64,000 nt of DNA, from assembly GCF_025725685.1 (NCBI RefSeq), contig NZ_CP107008.1, forward strand, positions 558,001 through 622,000, given 5' to 3'. The position numbers and the translations under genes were made by a program. Source of the stretch: Halomonas sp. M4R1S46. Its GTDB lineage: Bacteria; Pseudomonadota; Gammaproteobacteria; Pseudomonadales; Halomonadaceae. The notes beneath the pieces are model-generated. The model had not been told where the DNA came from. It worked only from the letters and a program-made list of their open reading frames with translations, and searched no databases. Each line of letters opens with the position of its first letter. Positions within the stretch are counted from its first letter, which is position 1. This document shows positions 43,607 through 51,864 of this stretch, in pieces.

Positions 43607-43868
43607 GATCAGAGAAATTATAGCGAAAAGTACTCATGAGACTCGCCCTAAAGATAAGTGGGATAATGTTGGCTTTGAGACGGATAAAGGTGTTGTATGG
43701 GTGGATCGCTATAGGTTGAAAGACTCAGTTGTTTTTAGTGATCGCGAAGGCGATATAATCACTGCTGAGCAACTGCGTAATAAGGTGAGGGATAATCGGT
43801 TTCGGTATTTGAGTAAGTTCATTCCGCGTGATAAAGCCGCTGAAGCTCCAAAGGAGGGGAGGGGATGA
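43581..43868 (+). CDS. Second frame of the AT-rich cassette: CTG-initiated gene or frameshifted C-terminus
   Basis: An open frame of 95 codons, +1 relative to the previous gene, with natural-looking content (KWDNVGFETDKGVVWVDRY, NRFRYLSKFIPRD). Its stop overlaps the next ATG by 4 bp (ATGA), which argues that ribosomes read this frame. It has no ATG, GTG or TTG near its 5' end. A CTG at 43581 lies a few bases after GAGGTGA and could serve as start. Other explanations are a +1 frameshift at GCT-TGA (43602-43607), or a single-base indel that split one gene of about 355 codons. I recognise no domain. Confidence 0.5.
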   Translation: MKLVLQSLEIREIIAKSTHETRPKDKWDNVGFETDKGVVWVDRYRLKDSVVFSDREGDIITAEQLRNKVRDNRFRYLSKFIPRDKAAEAPKEGRG

Positions 43869-44383
43869 AAGCCTGGAAAAAATCACTCCTTTACATTTCT
43901 TCATTTCTTTTAGTCTTTTTTTATGCCCAGCATTTTTCTTTGAGTTATAGCTATGTTCAGCTTGAGGGTTACTTGAAGTCGTTGCTTGCTGTGTCGGCTA
44001 TGGTCTTTACGATTATGGGTATATGGATTGCTTTTTTATACCCCAATGCGTTGAGGAAAATTGTAAATCCATCAAAAGTGGAATACGCTGATTTTGGTGA
44101 GTCACTTAGTGAGACGAAAAGGTTGGAAGGTCTGGTGGGTAGTGTCCTTAGATCTTCTTTTGTTGTTGTCGTGATAATGCTTGTTTTTTTGGGTAAGATT
44201 CTTTTGCAGCCGGCGTTGATAAATTTTGATGTTGGGTTGGTGAAAAGTATATCTGTCTCCTTGGTGGTTGTTATCACGCTCCTTCAGTTTGAGTCTATAT
44301 ATTATGTAATGTATAGCAATGTTATGTTTATTAATGAGCTGCATAGTAAGAGAGAAGAGCGGGAGGCTGATGAGGATGTTTAA
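43865..44383 (+). CDS. Small four-helix membrane protein of unknown function
   Basis: A 172-aa protein with four predicted transmembrane helices: about residues 6-24, 36-60, 96-118 and 125-155. A hydrophilic loop lies between helices 2 and 3, and the C-terminal tail is charged (HSKREEREADEDV). AAGGAGGGGAGGGG is an exceptionally strong ribosome binding site. It overlaps the previous frame by 4 bp, so the cassette is translationally coupled. Pairing a soluble protein with a small membrane protein is typical of two-gene phage-defence systems (KwaA of Kiwa is similar in topology), but no homology is claimed. Confidence 0.65.
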   Translation: MKAWKKSLLYISSFLLVFFYAQHFSLSYSYVQLEGYLKSLLAVSAMVFTIMGIWIAFLYPNALRKIVNPSKVEYADFGESLSETKRLEGLVGSVLRSSFVVVVIMLVFLGKILLQPALINFDVGLVKSISVSLVVVITLLQFESIYYVMYSNVMFINELHSKREEREADEDV

Positions 44384-44441
44384 TTTATTTTACAAAGGAT
44401 GGTGGGGTTGACAGGGGGTGGTTGTACTTATAGGGAAGTAT

Positions 44442-44477
44442 CTCATTTTGGTGCGGTATCGCATGGAGCGAAATGAG
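44442..44477. repeat. REP-like hairpin before the IS4 element
   Basis: CTCATTT (44442-44448) pairs with AAATGAG (44471-44477), immediately followed by GGACAGACCCTGA, the dispersed intergenic motif. It lies in the 101 bp between the membrane-protein gene and the IS element. Confidence 0.5.
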
Positions 44478-44484
44478 GGACAGA

Positions 44485-45799
44485 CCCTGACGGATCCCCA
44501 AGAAATAGGCAGAAAAATCAGAAGGATATAATTGAAAAGGCCTGCATGGATTGGCATGTTGTTAATCGCCAAACCAACAAGATGCCGAAGGAGACCCATG
44601 CAGGCCCCTCGATTCTTGCATACTCTGCTGACGTCATCACTCCCCTCGATCCATGCCAAACGCCTGCAGGCACTACTCGACATGGTGGGGGCCCTGCTGG
44701 GGGAGCGCCGCCTGGGCTTGGCCGCCCTGGGGCGTGCCTTGCCAGGACCGGTGGCGACCAAACACACCATCAAGCGGGTCGATCGGTTGCTGGGCAACCC
44801 TCATCTGCACCAGGAGCGGCCGCTGTTCTATTGGTTGGTGGCCACCCTGCTGATCGGCCACACGACGCGCCCGCTGATTCTGGTGGACTGGTCACCGGAT
44901 CGATGATCGCGGCCAACAGTTTCTGCTACGCGCGGCGGTGCCGTTCGCCGGGCGGTCATTGCCGATATTCGAAAAGGTCCACCACAAGGATGGCTGCCAA
45001 CACTGTGAAGCGTACTTGCTCGCGGCCTTGGCCGAGATCCTGCCGGCCAAGGCAACGCCGATCCTGGTCACCGATGCGGGCTTTCGCAATCCTTGGTTCA
45101 AGGCGGTCGAGGCGCGTGGTTGGTACTACGTTGGCCGGGTTCGCAGCCCCACTCGCTGCCAGGTGTCTGGCGACGCGTGGCGGCCAGTGACCGCCTTGTT
45201 TCAACAAGCGAGCGCGGTACCGCAAGCGCTGGGTTCCGTCCAGATCGCCGAGAGCAACCCGCTGACCACCCGCATGGTGCTTTATCATCGGCCGCCGAAG
45301 GGGCGCAGACATCGCAATAAGCGAGGTCAGGTCTCCCAGGGCGGCCACAGTCGGGCGATGGCCCAGCGCCAGAAGGAGCCCTGGGTGCTGGTCAGCAACC
45401 TGCCGGAGCGCTCCTCGCTGGCGGACAAGCTGGTCGCTATCTACCGGCAGCGCATGCAGATTGAAGAAGGCTTCCGTGACATCAAGAGCCCCTTGTTTGG
45501 CCTGGGCTTCGGCATGCACCAATCTCGCCAGGGCAAACGCATCGAGATCCTGCTGCTGATCGCGATGCTGGCCGGCCTGCATGTCCGTACAGCGGTCAAC
45601 AGCGGCGCTACCAGAGCAACAGTATCCGGCACCGGAACGTGCTCTCCGTGTGGCGGTTAGGCCTGGAATGGCTGCGGCGTCATCGTGCCGGTGCGGCTCC
45701 TTGGCCCGCCTGGAGAACACTTCGAGCAAGCCTTTGGGAGGAGGTCAGGGGGCAGGCCTTATGCGACGGATAGCCGAAGTTCGTGGGGATCCCTCAGGG
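44485..45799 (+). mobile_element. Decayed IS4-family insertion sequence
   Basis: A 1315-bp element bounded by 16-bp inverted repeats with one mismatch: CCCTGACGGATCCCCA at the left and the complement of CCCTGAGGGATCCCCA at the right (45784-45799). It encloses a single transposase frame broken twice. No clear target duplication was identified; the flanks themselves look like REP-type sequence, so the exact ends could be slightly different. Confidence 0.7.
44598..45773 (+). pseudogene. IS4-family transposase, disrupted by two frameshifts
   Basis: Three frames joined in order give a transposase of about 390 aa. Frame 1 runs from MQAPRFLHTLLTSS to LILVDWSPDR (first catalytic Asp). Frame 2 covers LVTDAGFRNPWFKAVEARGW (second Asp) and YRQRMQIEEGFRDIK, a perfect Y-(2)-R-(3)-E-(6)-K IS4 signature with the catalytic Glu. 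Frame 3 runs from RYQSNSIRHRNVLSVW to the stop at 45773. The shifts fall near 44900 and 45590. All catalytic residues remain, so decay is recent or the element could be rescued in trans. Confidence 0.88.
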
Positions 45800-45814
45800 A
45801 CGGACCCCGATTCC
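45796..45814. repeat. Dispersed motif AGGGACGGACCCCGATTCC, copy 1
   Basis: An identical 19-mer recurs at 54907-54925; a shorter CGACCCCGATTCCCC repeats directly after it. Related variants are at 44476, 55414, 60565, 60609 and 61802. The rest of the 110-bp gap 45774-45883 has no gene. Confidence 0.75.
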
Positions 45815-45883
45815 CGACCCCGATTCCCCTTTAACATGGTGGATTTACCGGCTGTAGCCACCTTTATCGATGGCCAAGCGCCG

Positions 45884-46492
45884 CTACCGCATCAACACTT
45901 GGTCCACATAGCTTCCATCCTGCAGGCTCTCGATTGTCATTTTGGCCATCTCCGCTTCCATCTCACCCTCGGCCCTTTCCTGCTCAAGATATGCCTCGAC
46001 CAGCTCTGGAGCAGCCTGGCTGTCAGCCAGGATAGCCGCGCCCACCCAGTTGGCAGGGATTTGGCTGTCTTTACTATGCTGCTCGGCGTAACTTTCCTCG
46101 ACCGCTGAGTAGCACTCCTTCCCGGTGTCATCACCCTCGACTTCCTCTATCAGCATGCAGCGAAAAAGTGGTAGTGAGTCATTGCTCAGCGCAATGTCGT
46201 AAGCGCTTTCCACATCGCGTAGTGCGAGCTTGTAGTTCTGCTGGTAGACGGCGATCTGCGCTCTATTGAGTAGCGCTTCATGGTTGCTGGGATCTGCTTG
46301 AAGTGACTGTTCTATCAGATCCTTAGCCCTGTCCAGTCTGTCGCTATTTCCTTCCGCTATGCCGAAGGCGACTTCCTCGTTGGCTTGCCTTTGAAGTTCG
46401 ACAGAGTCGTCATGAATGTCATTGCTCACGCCTTCCTGGCAGGCCGATACCAGCAAGGCTATTGGTAGGATAAAGAATATCTTCTTCAGCAT
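45884..46492 (-). CDS. Lipoprotein with TPR-like repeats; candidate immunity protein
   Basis: A 202-aa lipoprotein: signal peptide with lipobox LVSAC and a mature part rich in acidic residues. Residues about 50-110 resemble a tetratricopeptide pair (LDRAKDLIEQSLQADPSNHEALLNRAQIAVYQQNYKLALRDVESAYDIA). The gene starts one base after the PAAR-protein stop. In type VI systems a small lipoprotein directly after a PAAR-effector gene often protects the periplasm from that effector; that role is inferred from position only. GC content is moderate, lower than the core. Confidence 0.7.
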   Translation of the reverse strand: MLKKIFFILPIALLVSACQEGVSNDIHDDSVELQRQANEEVAFGIAEGNSDRLDRAKDLIEQSLQADPSNHEALLNRAQIAVYQQNYKLALRDVESAYDIALSNDSLPLFRCMLIEEVEGDDTGKECYSAVEESYAEQHSKDSQIPANWVGAAILADSQAAPELVEAYLEQERAEGEMEAEMAKMTIESLQDGSYVDQVLMR

Positions 46493-46493
46493 G

Positions 46494-47318
46494 CTATTGC
46501 TCTACTACCTGAAGGGAAATCGTCTTGCTGGTGCTGGGTGGTATTGGCGTCGCCGATCCTGAACTGGTCTGATAAATAAAAGTGCCTTGGAGATGAAGCG
46601 AAAGCGCCTTGCCAGGCTGTGGCTTTGGTAAGGGCAAGGAAGCGTGCCCTATCGGGGTGTACTGTGGATCGTCTGGCCAGGCATTGATGCCGGTGTTCTC
46701 CAGAACAGCCGCTTCCAGAAGCTGGTCGCCATCCTTCAGCTCAGCACGCATGTTGAGAACGGCAGTGCCTGAACCCGGGGCCTGGGCTGAGGGTGCCCCA
46801 CCTCGTGACGAGACATGGAGGGTATTGCCCCTGATAGTGACATGGCTTCGAAAGACATAGCCACCATTGATGCCAACACCCTCCACCGGAAGATAGGCGG
46901 GCTGGTTCATGATGACTTCGGTTTCTTCGGCCACATACTCGTATACGGCTTCTGTGTTGTTTCCGGTAAACGAGCTCATGAATGCTTCATCCACGCGCCC
47001 GGGTGCATCATCAGCGGTAACACGAGTTTGAGAGGTAGTTGCCTTTGTGCCTGCTGTGGTGGGTGAGCCGGTTGTCACAGTAGACGCTGCTTCGACATGC
47101 CCGCCACATGAAGTGGTACTGCCGTGAATGGCGGCTGGAGCACCATCAACCGAATACCAGCCCGCACCAGAGGTGATGGCGGCTCCACAAGAGCTCTTGT
47201 CTCCTACCCTGGCAACCGGGATGCCATCGACACTGGCGGTAGAGGCACCTGAGATAATGCTATGTGGCCCTCCTTTACACTGACAGGCAACCCTGTCGCC
47301 TACCTTGGCAAGATCCAT
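46494..47318 (-). CDS. PAAR-domain protein with C-terminal extension (candidate T6SS tip effector)
   Basis: A 274-aa protein. Residues 1-90 form a PAAR domain: VGDRVACQCKGGPH, SGASTASVDGIPVARVGDKSSCG, ITSGAGWYSVDGAPAAIHGSTTSCGG, with the His/Cys pattern that binds zinc at the spike tip. A Thr/Ser linker follows, then an unrecognised extension of about 170 residues with beta-type pattern (YVFRSHVTIRGNTLHVSSRGG). The start at 47318 has AAGGAG. No VgrG, Hcp or other secretion gene is in the window, so it is an orphan cargo or tip. The neighbouring lipoprotein suggests a periplasmic target. Confidence 0.8.
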   Translation of the reverse strand: MDLAKVGDRVACQCKGGPHSIISGASTASVDGIPVARVGDKSSCGAAITSGAGWYSVDGAPAAIHGSTTSCGGHVEAASTVTTGSPTTAGTKATTSQTRVTADDAPGRVDEAFMSSFTGNNTEAVYEYVAEETEVIMNQPAYLPVEGVGINGGYVFRSHVTIRGNTLHVSSRGGAPSAQAPGSGTAVLNMRAELKDGDQLLEAAVLENTGINAWPDDPQYTPIGHASLPLPKPQPGKALSLHLQGTFIYQTSSGSATPIPPSTSKTISLQVVEQ

Positions 47319-47507
47319 AGGACGCTCCTTATCCATAGGGAGAGTAGATTAGCACTCACATGTGCTGCCGTACTACTTGTGGAAAACTCCCTCTCCCTGC
47401 GGCATCACGGCCAGCCGGCGTGTGACGAGGGCCGACAACGAAGCTGCCATCTGACGCCCGCCTACCACTACCACCGGTCGGAGGTCTGGGACCCTCCGTG
47501 TCTTGGT

Positions 47508-48410
47508 CTACGCGATAGAGCGTAGATCGGGCGTGATCTGAGCGGCGAACGCCTTGGCCGTGTCGCTTCCGTCATCGGCCAGATAGATGTGGGTCCGGCC
47601 CAGCGGCGGCAGGCCCCAATGCTCCGGGACTTCGACGAGATCGCGGTCGGCAAGCGATCCGGGCAGGGCCGCCACTGCGAGGTCCACGCGCAGGGCTGCG
47701 ACCTGGCCCATCGAGGTGTCGCTGGAATAGGCAACCCGATAGGACCGCCCGGCTCCCTCCAGCGCGCGGAGGGCGGCGTCGCGCCAGGCACAGCCCATCT
47801 GGGCCACGGCAAGCGGCAGGGGCTCTCGCTCCACGGCACGGCCGCCGTCCCGCATCAACCAGCGGAGTTCTTCGGAAAAGAGATCCCGCGCCGGAATCTG
47901 CGGCGTGCTTGCCTCGTTGAACAGGGCGAGATTGGCATCGCCCTCCACGAAGAGACGTTGCACCGTTTCACTGGAGTCGAGCCGGACGTCCACGCGAATC
48001 CGCGGATGCGTTTCGGCCAGGCGTCGGAGCAGCCCCGGCACAAGAGAAACACCGAGGTCATGGGGAGCGGCGAGGCGCAAGCTCCCGGACAACGGTGAGC
48101 CGTGGAACACCGCCATCGCCTCGTCGCTGATCCCGACGAGACGCCGCGCGAAGCCGAGCAGCACTTCTCCCTGGTCGGTCAGGCGGACGCGGCGCGCATC
48201 GCGATGCAGCAGCCGGACGCCGAGCTGCTCTTCCAGCTTGCCGACTTGCAGACTGACCGCCGAGGGCGAGCGGTTCACGCGTGCCGCGGCGCGCCGAAAA
48301 CTCCCCGTTTCGCAGATCGCAACGAAGGTTCGGGCGGCGTCTAGATTGAGCGTCCGGGTGGCGAGATGCGGATCGCCGCTCGGCCGGTTGGTTGAGATTT
48401 CCTGATCCAT
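47508..48410 (-). CDS. LysR-family regulator, divergent from an EamA exporter
   Basis: A 300-aa LysR-type regulator. The DNA-binding domain is LDAARTFVAICETGSFRRAAARVNRSPSAVSLQVGKLEEQLG. The effector domain resembles those that control amino-acid or drug exporters (LRLAAPHDLGVSLVPGLLRRLAE). It is divergent from an EamA transporter that it probably regulates. ATGs at 48440 and 48410 are both possible. A stretch (47834-48311) is duplicated 4.58 kb away at 52414-52891. Confidence 0.88.
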   Translation of the reverse strand: MDQEISTNRPSGDPHLATRTLNLDAARTFVAICETGSFRRAAARVNRSPSAVSLQVGKLEEQLGVRLLHRDARRVRLTDQGEVLLGFARRLVGISDEAMAVFHGSPLSGSLRLAAPHDLGVSLVPGLLRRLAETHPRIRVDVRLDSSETVQRLFVEGDANLALFNEASTPQIPARDLFSEELRWLMRDGGRAVEREPLPLAVAQMGCAWRDAALRALEGAGRSYRVAYSSDTSMGQVAALRVDLAVAALPGSLADRDLVEVPEHWGLPPLGRTHIYLADDGSDTAKAFAAQITPDLRSIA

Positions 48411-48488
48411 TGAATGAAAACATATCGTTTTCCTCAACATTGGTCAAAGCCTACGCTCCTACCGGAAACGAAGCCGAGAGGAGTGGCA

Positions 48489-49415
48489 ATGTCACCGTTA
48501 CCGAAAGAGCGCGTGCTCGGTCTTGTCTGGGCCGCGACCGCGGTCGCCATCTGGTCCGGGTCGCTGGTCATGCTGCGGCTCGGCGTGACGACGAGCCTGA
48601 ATGCCTACGACCTGACCGCGCTTCGCGTCGGTGTCGCCGCGTTGGTCCTGGCGCCTGTCATCTGCCGGCGCGGCTTTGCCCTGGACCGGCTGGGTGCCAG
48701 GGGGCTCCTGGCCATGGTGGCCGGGTTCGGGGCGCCGTATATCCTGCTCATCTCGCTCGGCCTGGGAACCGCGCCGGCATCGGCGGCCGGCTCCCTCAAT
48801 CCCGGGGTGATGGCGGTCGTCTCCGTGCTGTTGGGCTGGAGGCTCTTCGGCGACAGGATCGGGCCTGCACGGATCGCCGGGGTCGTGGCGATCCTGGTCG
48901 GGGCGTCGTTCTTCGCGGGTCTGCTGGGTGCACAGACGGCGTCGGTCGGACATCTGATCCTGATCTTCACCGGAATGATGTGGGCGGGGTACACGCTGGT
49001 CGTCCGCCGAGCCGGCATCCCGGCCCTGCACGCGACCGCCATCGTCGCCGTGGGCTCCGCCATCCTCTACCTGCCGGTCTACGTCGCGGCCCTGCCCACG
49101 CAACTGCCCGTCGCCCCGGTGCCCGACATCGTGATGCAGGCGGTATTCCAGGGCGTGCTCGTCAGCGTCGTCGCGGTTTTCGCCTTCAACCGCTCCAGCG
49201 AGCTGCTCGGGCCAGTCGTGGGCGCGACTCTCCCGGCCCTGATTCCGCTGGTGACCCTGGGCCTCGGTGTGGTCGCCCTGGATGAGGCGGCGGGCGCTCG
49301 AGACCTCGCCTCGGCGACGCTGATCGGCGTGGGCGTCGCACTGACCCTCGCGGGGCACGCGCCCGGCCGTTGGCCCGGGGCGGCCCTCTTCAAGAGAGTC
49401 TTCCGCGACGCCTGA
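48489..49415 (+). CDS. EamA/DMT-family transporter
   Basis: A 308-aa exporter with ten predicted helices in two EamA repeats (VLGLVWAATAVAIWSGSLVMLRLG; LILIFTGMMWAGYTLVVRRAG). Members export amino acids or small metabolites; the substrate is unknown. GAGAGGAG gives a strong ribosome binding site for the ATG at 48489, better than the in-frame codon at 48414. It shares the intergenic region with the LysR gene. Downstream follow degenerate gene fragments. Confidence 0.88.
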   Translation: MSPLPKERVLGLVWAATAVAIWSGSLVMLRLGVTTSLNAYDLTALRVGVAALVLAPVICRRGFALDRLGARGLLAMVAGFGAPYILLISLGLGTAPASAAGSLNPGVMAVVSVLLGWRLFGDRIGPARIAGVVAILVGASFFAGLLGAQTASVGHLILIFTGMMWAGYTLVVRRAGIPALHATAIVAVGSAILYLPVYVAALPTQLPVAPVPDIVMQAVFQGVLVSVVAVFAFNRSSELLGPVVGATLPALIPLVTLGLGVVALDEAAGARDLASATLIGVGVALTLAGHAPGRWPGAALFKRVFRDA

Positions 49416-49426
49416 TGCGGAGGCGA

Positions 49427-49522
49427 GGTGCGCCCCGAGCTTCTCCTCGTAGATCGCGCTGATCCAGTCGACGACCCCCCGCACGCGCGGCGACAGGCGG
49501 CTGCATGCGGAGATGTCGTCAT
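49427..49522 (-). pseudogene. C-terminal remnant of a LysR-family regulator
   Basis: The minus-strand reading gives RLSPRVRGVVDWISAIYEEKLGAHL, a typical last segment of a LysR effector domain (SPRVRxFVDW). No DNA-binding domain is attached, and the upstream side ends at the duplicated segment beginning 49531. It is unrelated in position to the LysR gene at 47508. Boundaries are approximate. Confidence 0.6.
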
Positions 49523-49530
49523 GAGCCGCT

Positions 49531-49702
49531 CCTCTACGTGGTTGGCTGTGCCCCGGCGTTGCCTGGGCGGGAAGGATTGGTCTGGTCGTGCCTGCGGACT
49601 CAGGTTGGTTGCGGGGCGCTCACCACTGCATCTCGCCCGTGTTGACCTTGGCGCCGATCTCCAGCGCGATGCCCAGGCCCGCTTGCGGGTAGGCATCCTG
49701 CA
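49531..49702 (-). pseudogene. Duplicated 3' fragment of the metallo-beta-lactamase-fold gene
   Basis: This 172-bp segment matches 52891-53062 with few differences. It includes the last codons of the gene at 52980-53882 (minus strand: AYPQAGLGIALEIGAKVNTGEMQW). The similarity stops abruptly on both sides. In the second copy the same segment is joined directly to a LysR fragment at 52891. Confidence 0.85.
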
Positions 49703-49716
49703 CTGCTAACTCGCCT

Positions 49717-50166
49717 TCATCGCCGCGTCTTGGCCGGCACGTCGTCGGAGGGGGCGGCGAGCTCTGCCTCCATCCGGTCGATGATGTCGCGGCTCAGCCG
49801 TTGCAGCAGAGGCCCGGCGGCCTGGTGCACCGTCTTCTCGGCCAGACGGTTGGCCAGGTGGTACTCCAGCCAGAGATGAATGCGGGTGCCGTTGGCGGTG
49901 GGCATCAGCCGGTATTCGCCGCGATTGGGCACGCCACCCACCGAGCGCCAGGCGAAGCGTTCGGGTGGCTCGAACGCGGTGATCGCGATGTCGAACGTCA
50001 GCCGCAGGCCGGCGACGCGCACTCGCCAGCGGTAGCGACCGTCGCTGAGGCATTCTATGGTGTCTATGACCTCGCTGTAGTCGGCAAACCTTTCGACCCG
50101 GCTCACTAGGGCGAACACCGCGTCACGGTGGGCCGCAATCTCGGCTTCGTGTTCGATGACAGGCAT
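49717..50166 (-). CDS. SRPBCC (polyketide cyclase/RatA-like) family protein
   Basis: A 149-aa START-like protein: IEHEAEIAAHRDAVFALVSRVERFADYSEVI at the N-terminus, central strands with GRYRWRVRVAGLRLTFDIAITAFEPPERFAW, and a long C-terminal helix (VHQAAGPLLQRLSRDIIDRME). The fold binds hydrophobic ligands; RatA/CoQ10-type members bind quinones or intermediates. It is divergent from, and nearly abuts, a flavodoxin-UbiA fusion gene, which makes a quinone or prenylated-lipid ligand attractive. That link is inference. The start at 50166 gives the normal domain boundary. Confidence 0.8.
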   Translation of the reverse strand: MPVIEHEAEIAAHRDAVFALVSRVERFADYSEVIDTIECLSDGRYRWRVRVAGLRLTFDIAITAFEPPERFAWRSVGGVPNRGEYRLMPTANGTRIHLWLEYHLANRLAEKTVHQAAGPLLQRLSRDIIDRMEAELAAPSDDVPAKTRR

Positions 50167-50343
50167 TGGGGCGCCTCGCTTTCGCCGCCCCCTTCGACGA
50201 CAGGATTCAGGATGCATTTCACCTGGGGGGACACGTCATGCACTGACCGCAGGCCGGGCGATGCCGCCGTGGTGCGGCCTCACTTGACCCTAGCATGTCC
50301 TCTTGCCGTCCGGCAGGGGAGGGCCGGCGGGGGGGCGCGCCCC

Positions 50344-51864
50344 GTGAAGGTGCTGGTGATCCTCGGCCATCCCCGTGCCGACAGCCTGTGCGGCGCCCTG
50401 GCGGACGCCTTTGCCGAGGGGGCCCGCGCGGCCGGTGTGCAGCTGTGCCGACTCGACCTCGCGAGCCTCGACTTCGACCTACACGTACACCTGCCTTCGC
50501 CCAACGACCAGCCGCTCGAGGCGGACCTGTGCCGGGCGCGGGAACTGATCCTGTGGGCGGATCACCTGGTGTTCGTCTATCCCACCTGGTGGGGCACGAT
50601 GCCCGCGCTGCTCAAGGGGTTCCTCGATCGTCTCCTGGCGCCGGGCTTCGCGTTCCGTACCTGCGAGGGCGGCATCGGTTACCAAGGGCTGCTGGGTGGT
50701 CGCTCGGCCCAGATCATCACCACCATGGACACCCCGCCGCTGATCCATCGGCTGCTCTACCGCCAGCCGGGTCGCCACGCCATGGCGCGGGCGACCCTGG
50801 GCTTCTGCGGCATTCGCCCGGTGCGTGCCCTGGCGTTCGGTTCGGTCAGGTCGACCGATGCCCCCCGCCGCCGGGCCTGGCTGGCACGCGCATACCGCCA
50901 GGGGCGGCAGCTGGCGCGCGGCCGGGTCACCCCCGCGGAGCGACTAACGGACAAGGCCGGGGCCTGGCTGCGTGCGCTGCGCCTGCAGTTTTATCCCATG
51001 ACCTGGGTGGCTTATGCGGTCGGGGCGCTCGCTGCCGCGGCGGATGGCCGCGTGTTTGGCAACCCGGCGTTCTGGATCGGTTATCTCGGCCTGTTCCTGC
51101 TGGAAGTGGCCACGGTGCTGGTCAACGAGGTGGTCGACCTGGGCAGCGACCGCCGCAACCGTTTCTTCAGTACCTTCACCGGCGGTTCGCGGGTGCTGGT
51201 GGAGGGCCGGCTCGGTCGGCGCGAGGTCGAGGCGGGGATCGTCCTGGTTCTGCTGGGCTTCTGCGCCACCACGGTGTGGCTGCTGGGTGTGGTGCCGGCG
51301 GCGTTGCCGGCGTTGGCCGTGCTGGGGGCGCTGGCGGTCCTCGCCCTCGGCTACACTGCCCCGCCCCTGATGTTCAGCTATCGTGGCCTGGGAGAAATCG
51401 ATGTTGCCCTTACCCACAGCATCGGGGTGATGCTCTGCGGTTTCGTGTTCCTCGGCGGCAGCTGGCGTGACCCCTTGCCCTGGTTACTGAGCCTGCCACT
51501 GCTGCTGGCGATCCTGCCGTCCATCACGCTGTCGGGCATTCCCGACCGCGAGGCCGATGCCGCCGTGGGCAAGCGCACCCTGGCGGTGCGCCTGGGCCCG
51601 CGGGGGGCGCTTGGGGTGGCGCTGCTCTGCACGCTGTTGTCCGCCGCCACCGCGGTGGCCTGGGGACTCGCGGGGCTGGGGGCGGGGGCCTTCGCCGGCA
51701 TCGGCTGGGTGGTCGTGCCCCATGCGGCGTGGCTGGCGCGGCGGTTGATCTGCCGCCTGCGTGCGGAACGCTCGCCTGCACGCATCGATGGCCTGATGGC
51801 GGTGTCACTCGGCTATGTGCTGTGGTTCGGGCTCTGGCCGCTCTTCCGCCTGGCCGGCGCTTAG
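50344..51864 (+). CDS. Fusion of a flavodoxin-like NAD(P)H oxidoreductase with a UbiA prenyltransferase
   Basis: One uninterrupted 506-aa frame. Residues 1-190 are a flavodoxin-fold NAD(P)H dehydrogenase (VKVLVILGHPRADSLCGALADAF, VFVYPTWWGTMPALLKGFLDR), as in KefF/MdaB quinone reductases. Residues about 215-506 are a multi-helix UbiA-type prenyltransferase with both aspartate motifs: NEVVDLGSDRRN and SGIPDREADAAVGKRTLAVRLG. The fusion suggests coupled reduction and prenylation (or handling) of a quinone-like aromatic. GTG at 50344 starts the flavodoxin domain precisely; upstream ATGs at 50128 and 50212 would add unrelated sequence. Membrane-bound through the UbiA half. Confidence 0.82.
   Translation: MKVLVILGHPRADSLCGALADAFAEGARAAGVQLCRLDLASLDFDLHVHLPSPNDQPLEADLCRARELILWADHLVFVYPTWWGTMPALLKGFLDRLLAPGFAFRTCEGGIGYQGLLGGRSAQIITTMDTPPLIHRLLYRQPGRHAMARATLGFCGIRPVRALAFGSVRSTDAPRRRAWLARAYRQGRQLARGRVTPAERLTDKAGAWLRALRLQFYPMTWVAYAVGALAAAADGRVFGNPAFWIGYLGLFLLEVATVLVNEVVDLGSDRRNRFFSTFTGGSRVLVEGRLGRREVEAGIVLVLLGFCATTVWLLGVVPAALPALAVLGALAVLALGYTAPPLMFSYRGLGEIDVALTHSIGVMLCGFVFLGGSWRDPLPWLLSLPLLLAILPSITLSGIPDREADAAVGKRTLAVRLGPRGALGVALLCTLLSAATAVAWGLAGLGAGAFAGIGWVVVPHAAWLARRLICRLRAERSPARIDGLMAVSLGYVLWFGLWPLFRLAGA

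Noticed and set aside
43581..44383. Assignment of the AT-rich cassette to the Kiwa system
   Set aside because: Membrane topology is similar to KwaA, but gene order differs and no sequence motif supports homology of either protein.
42640..44485. Complete integrative island with att sites at guaA
   Set aside because: No integrase gene and no second copy of the guaA 3' end was seen by eye downstream, so only an island-like character can be claimed.
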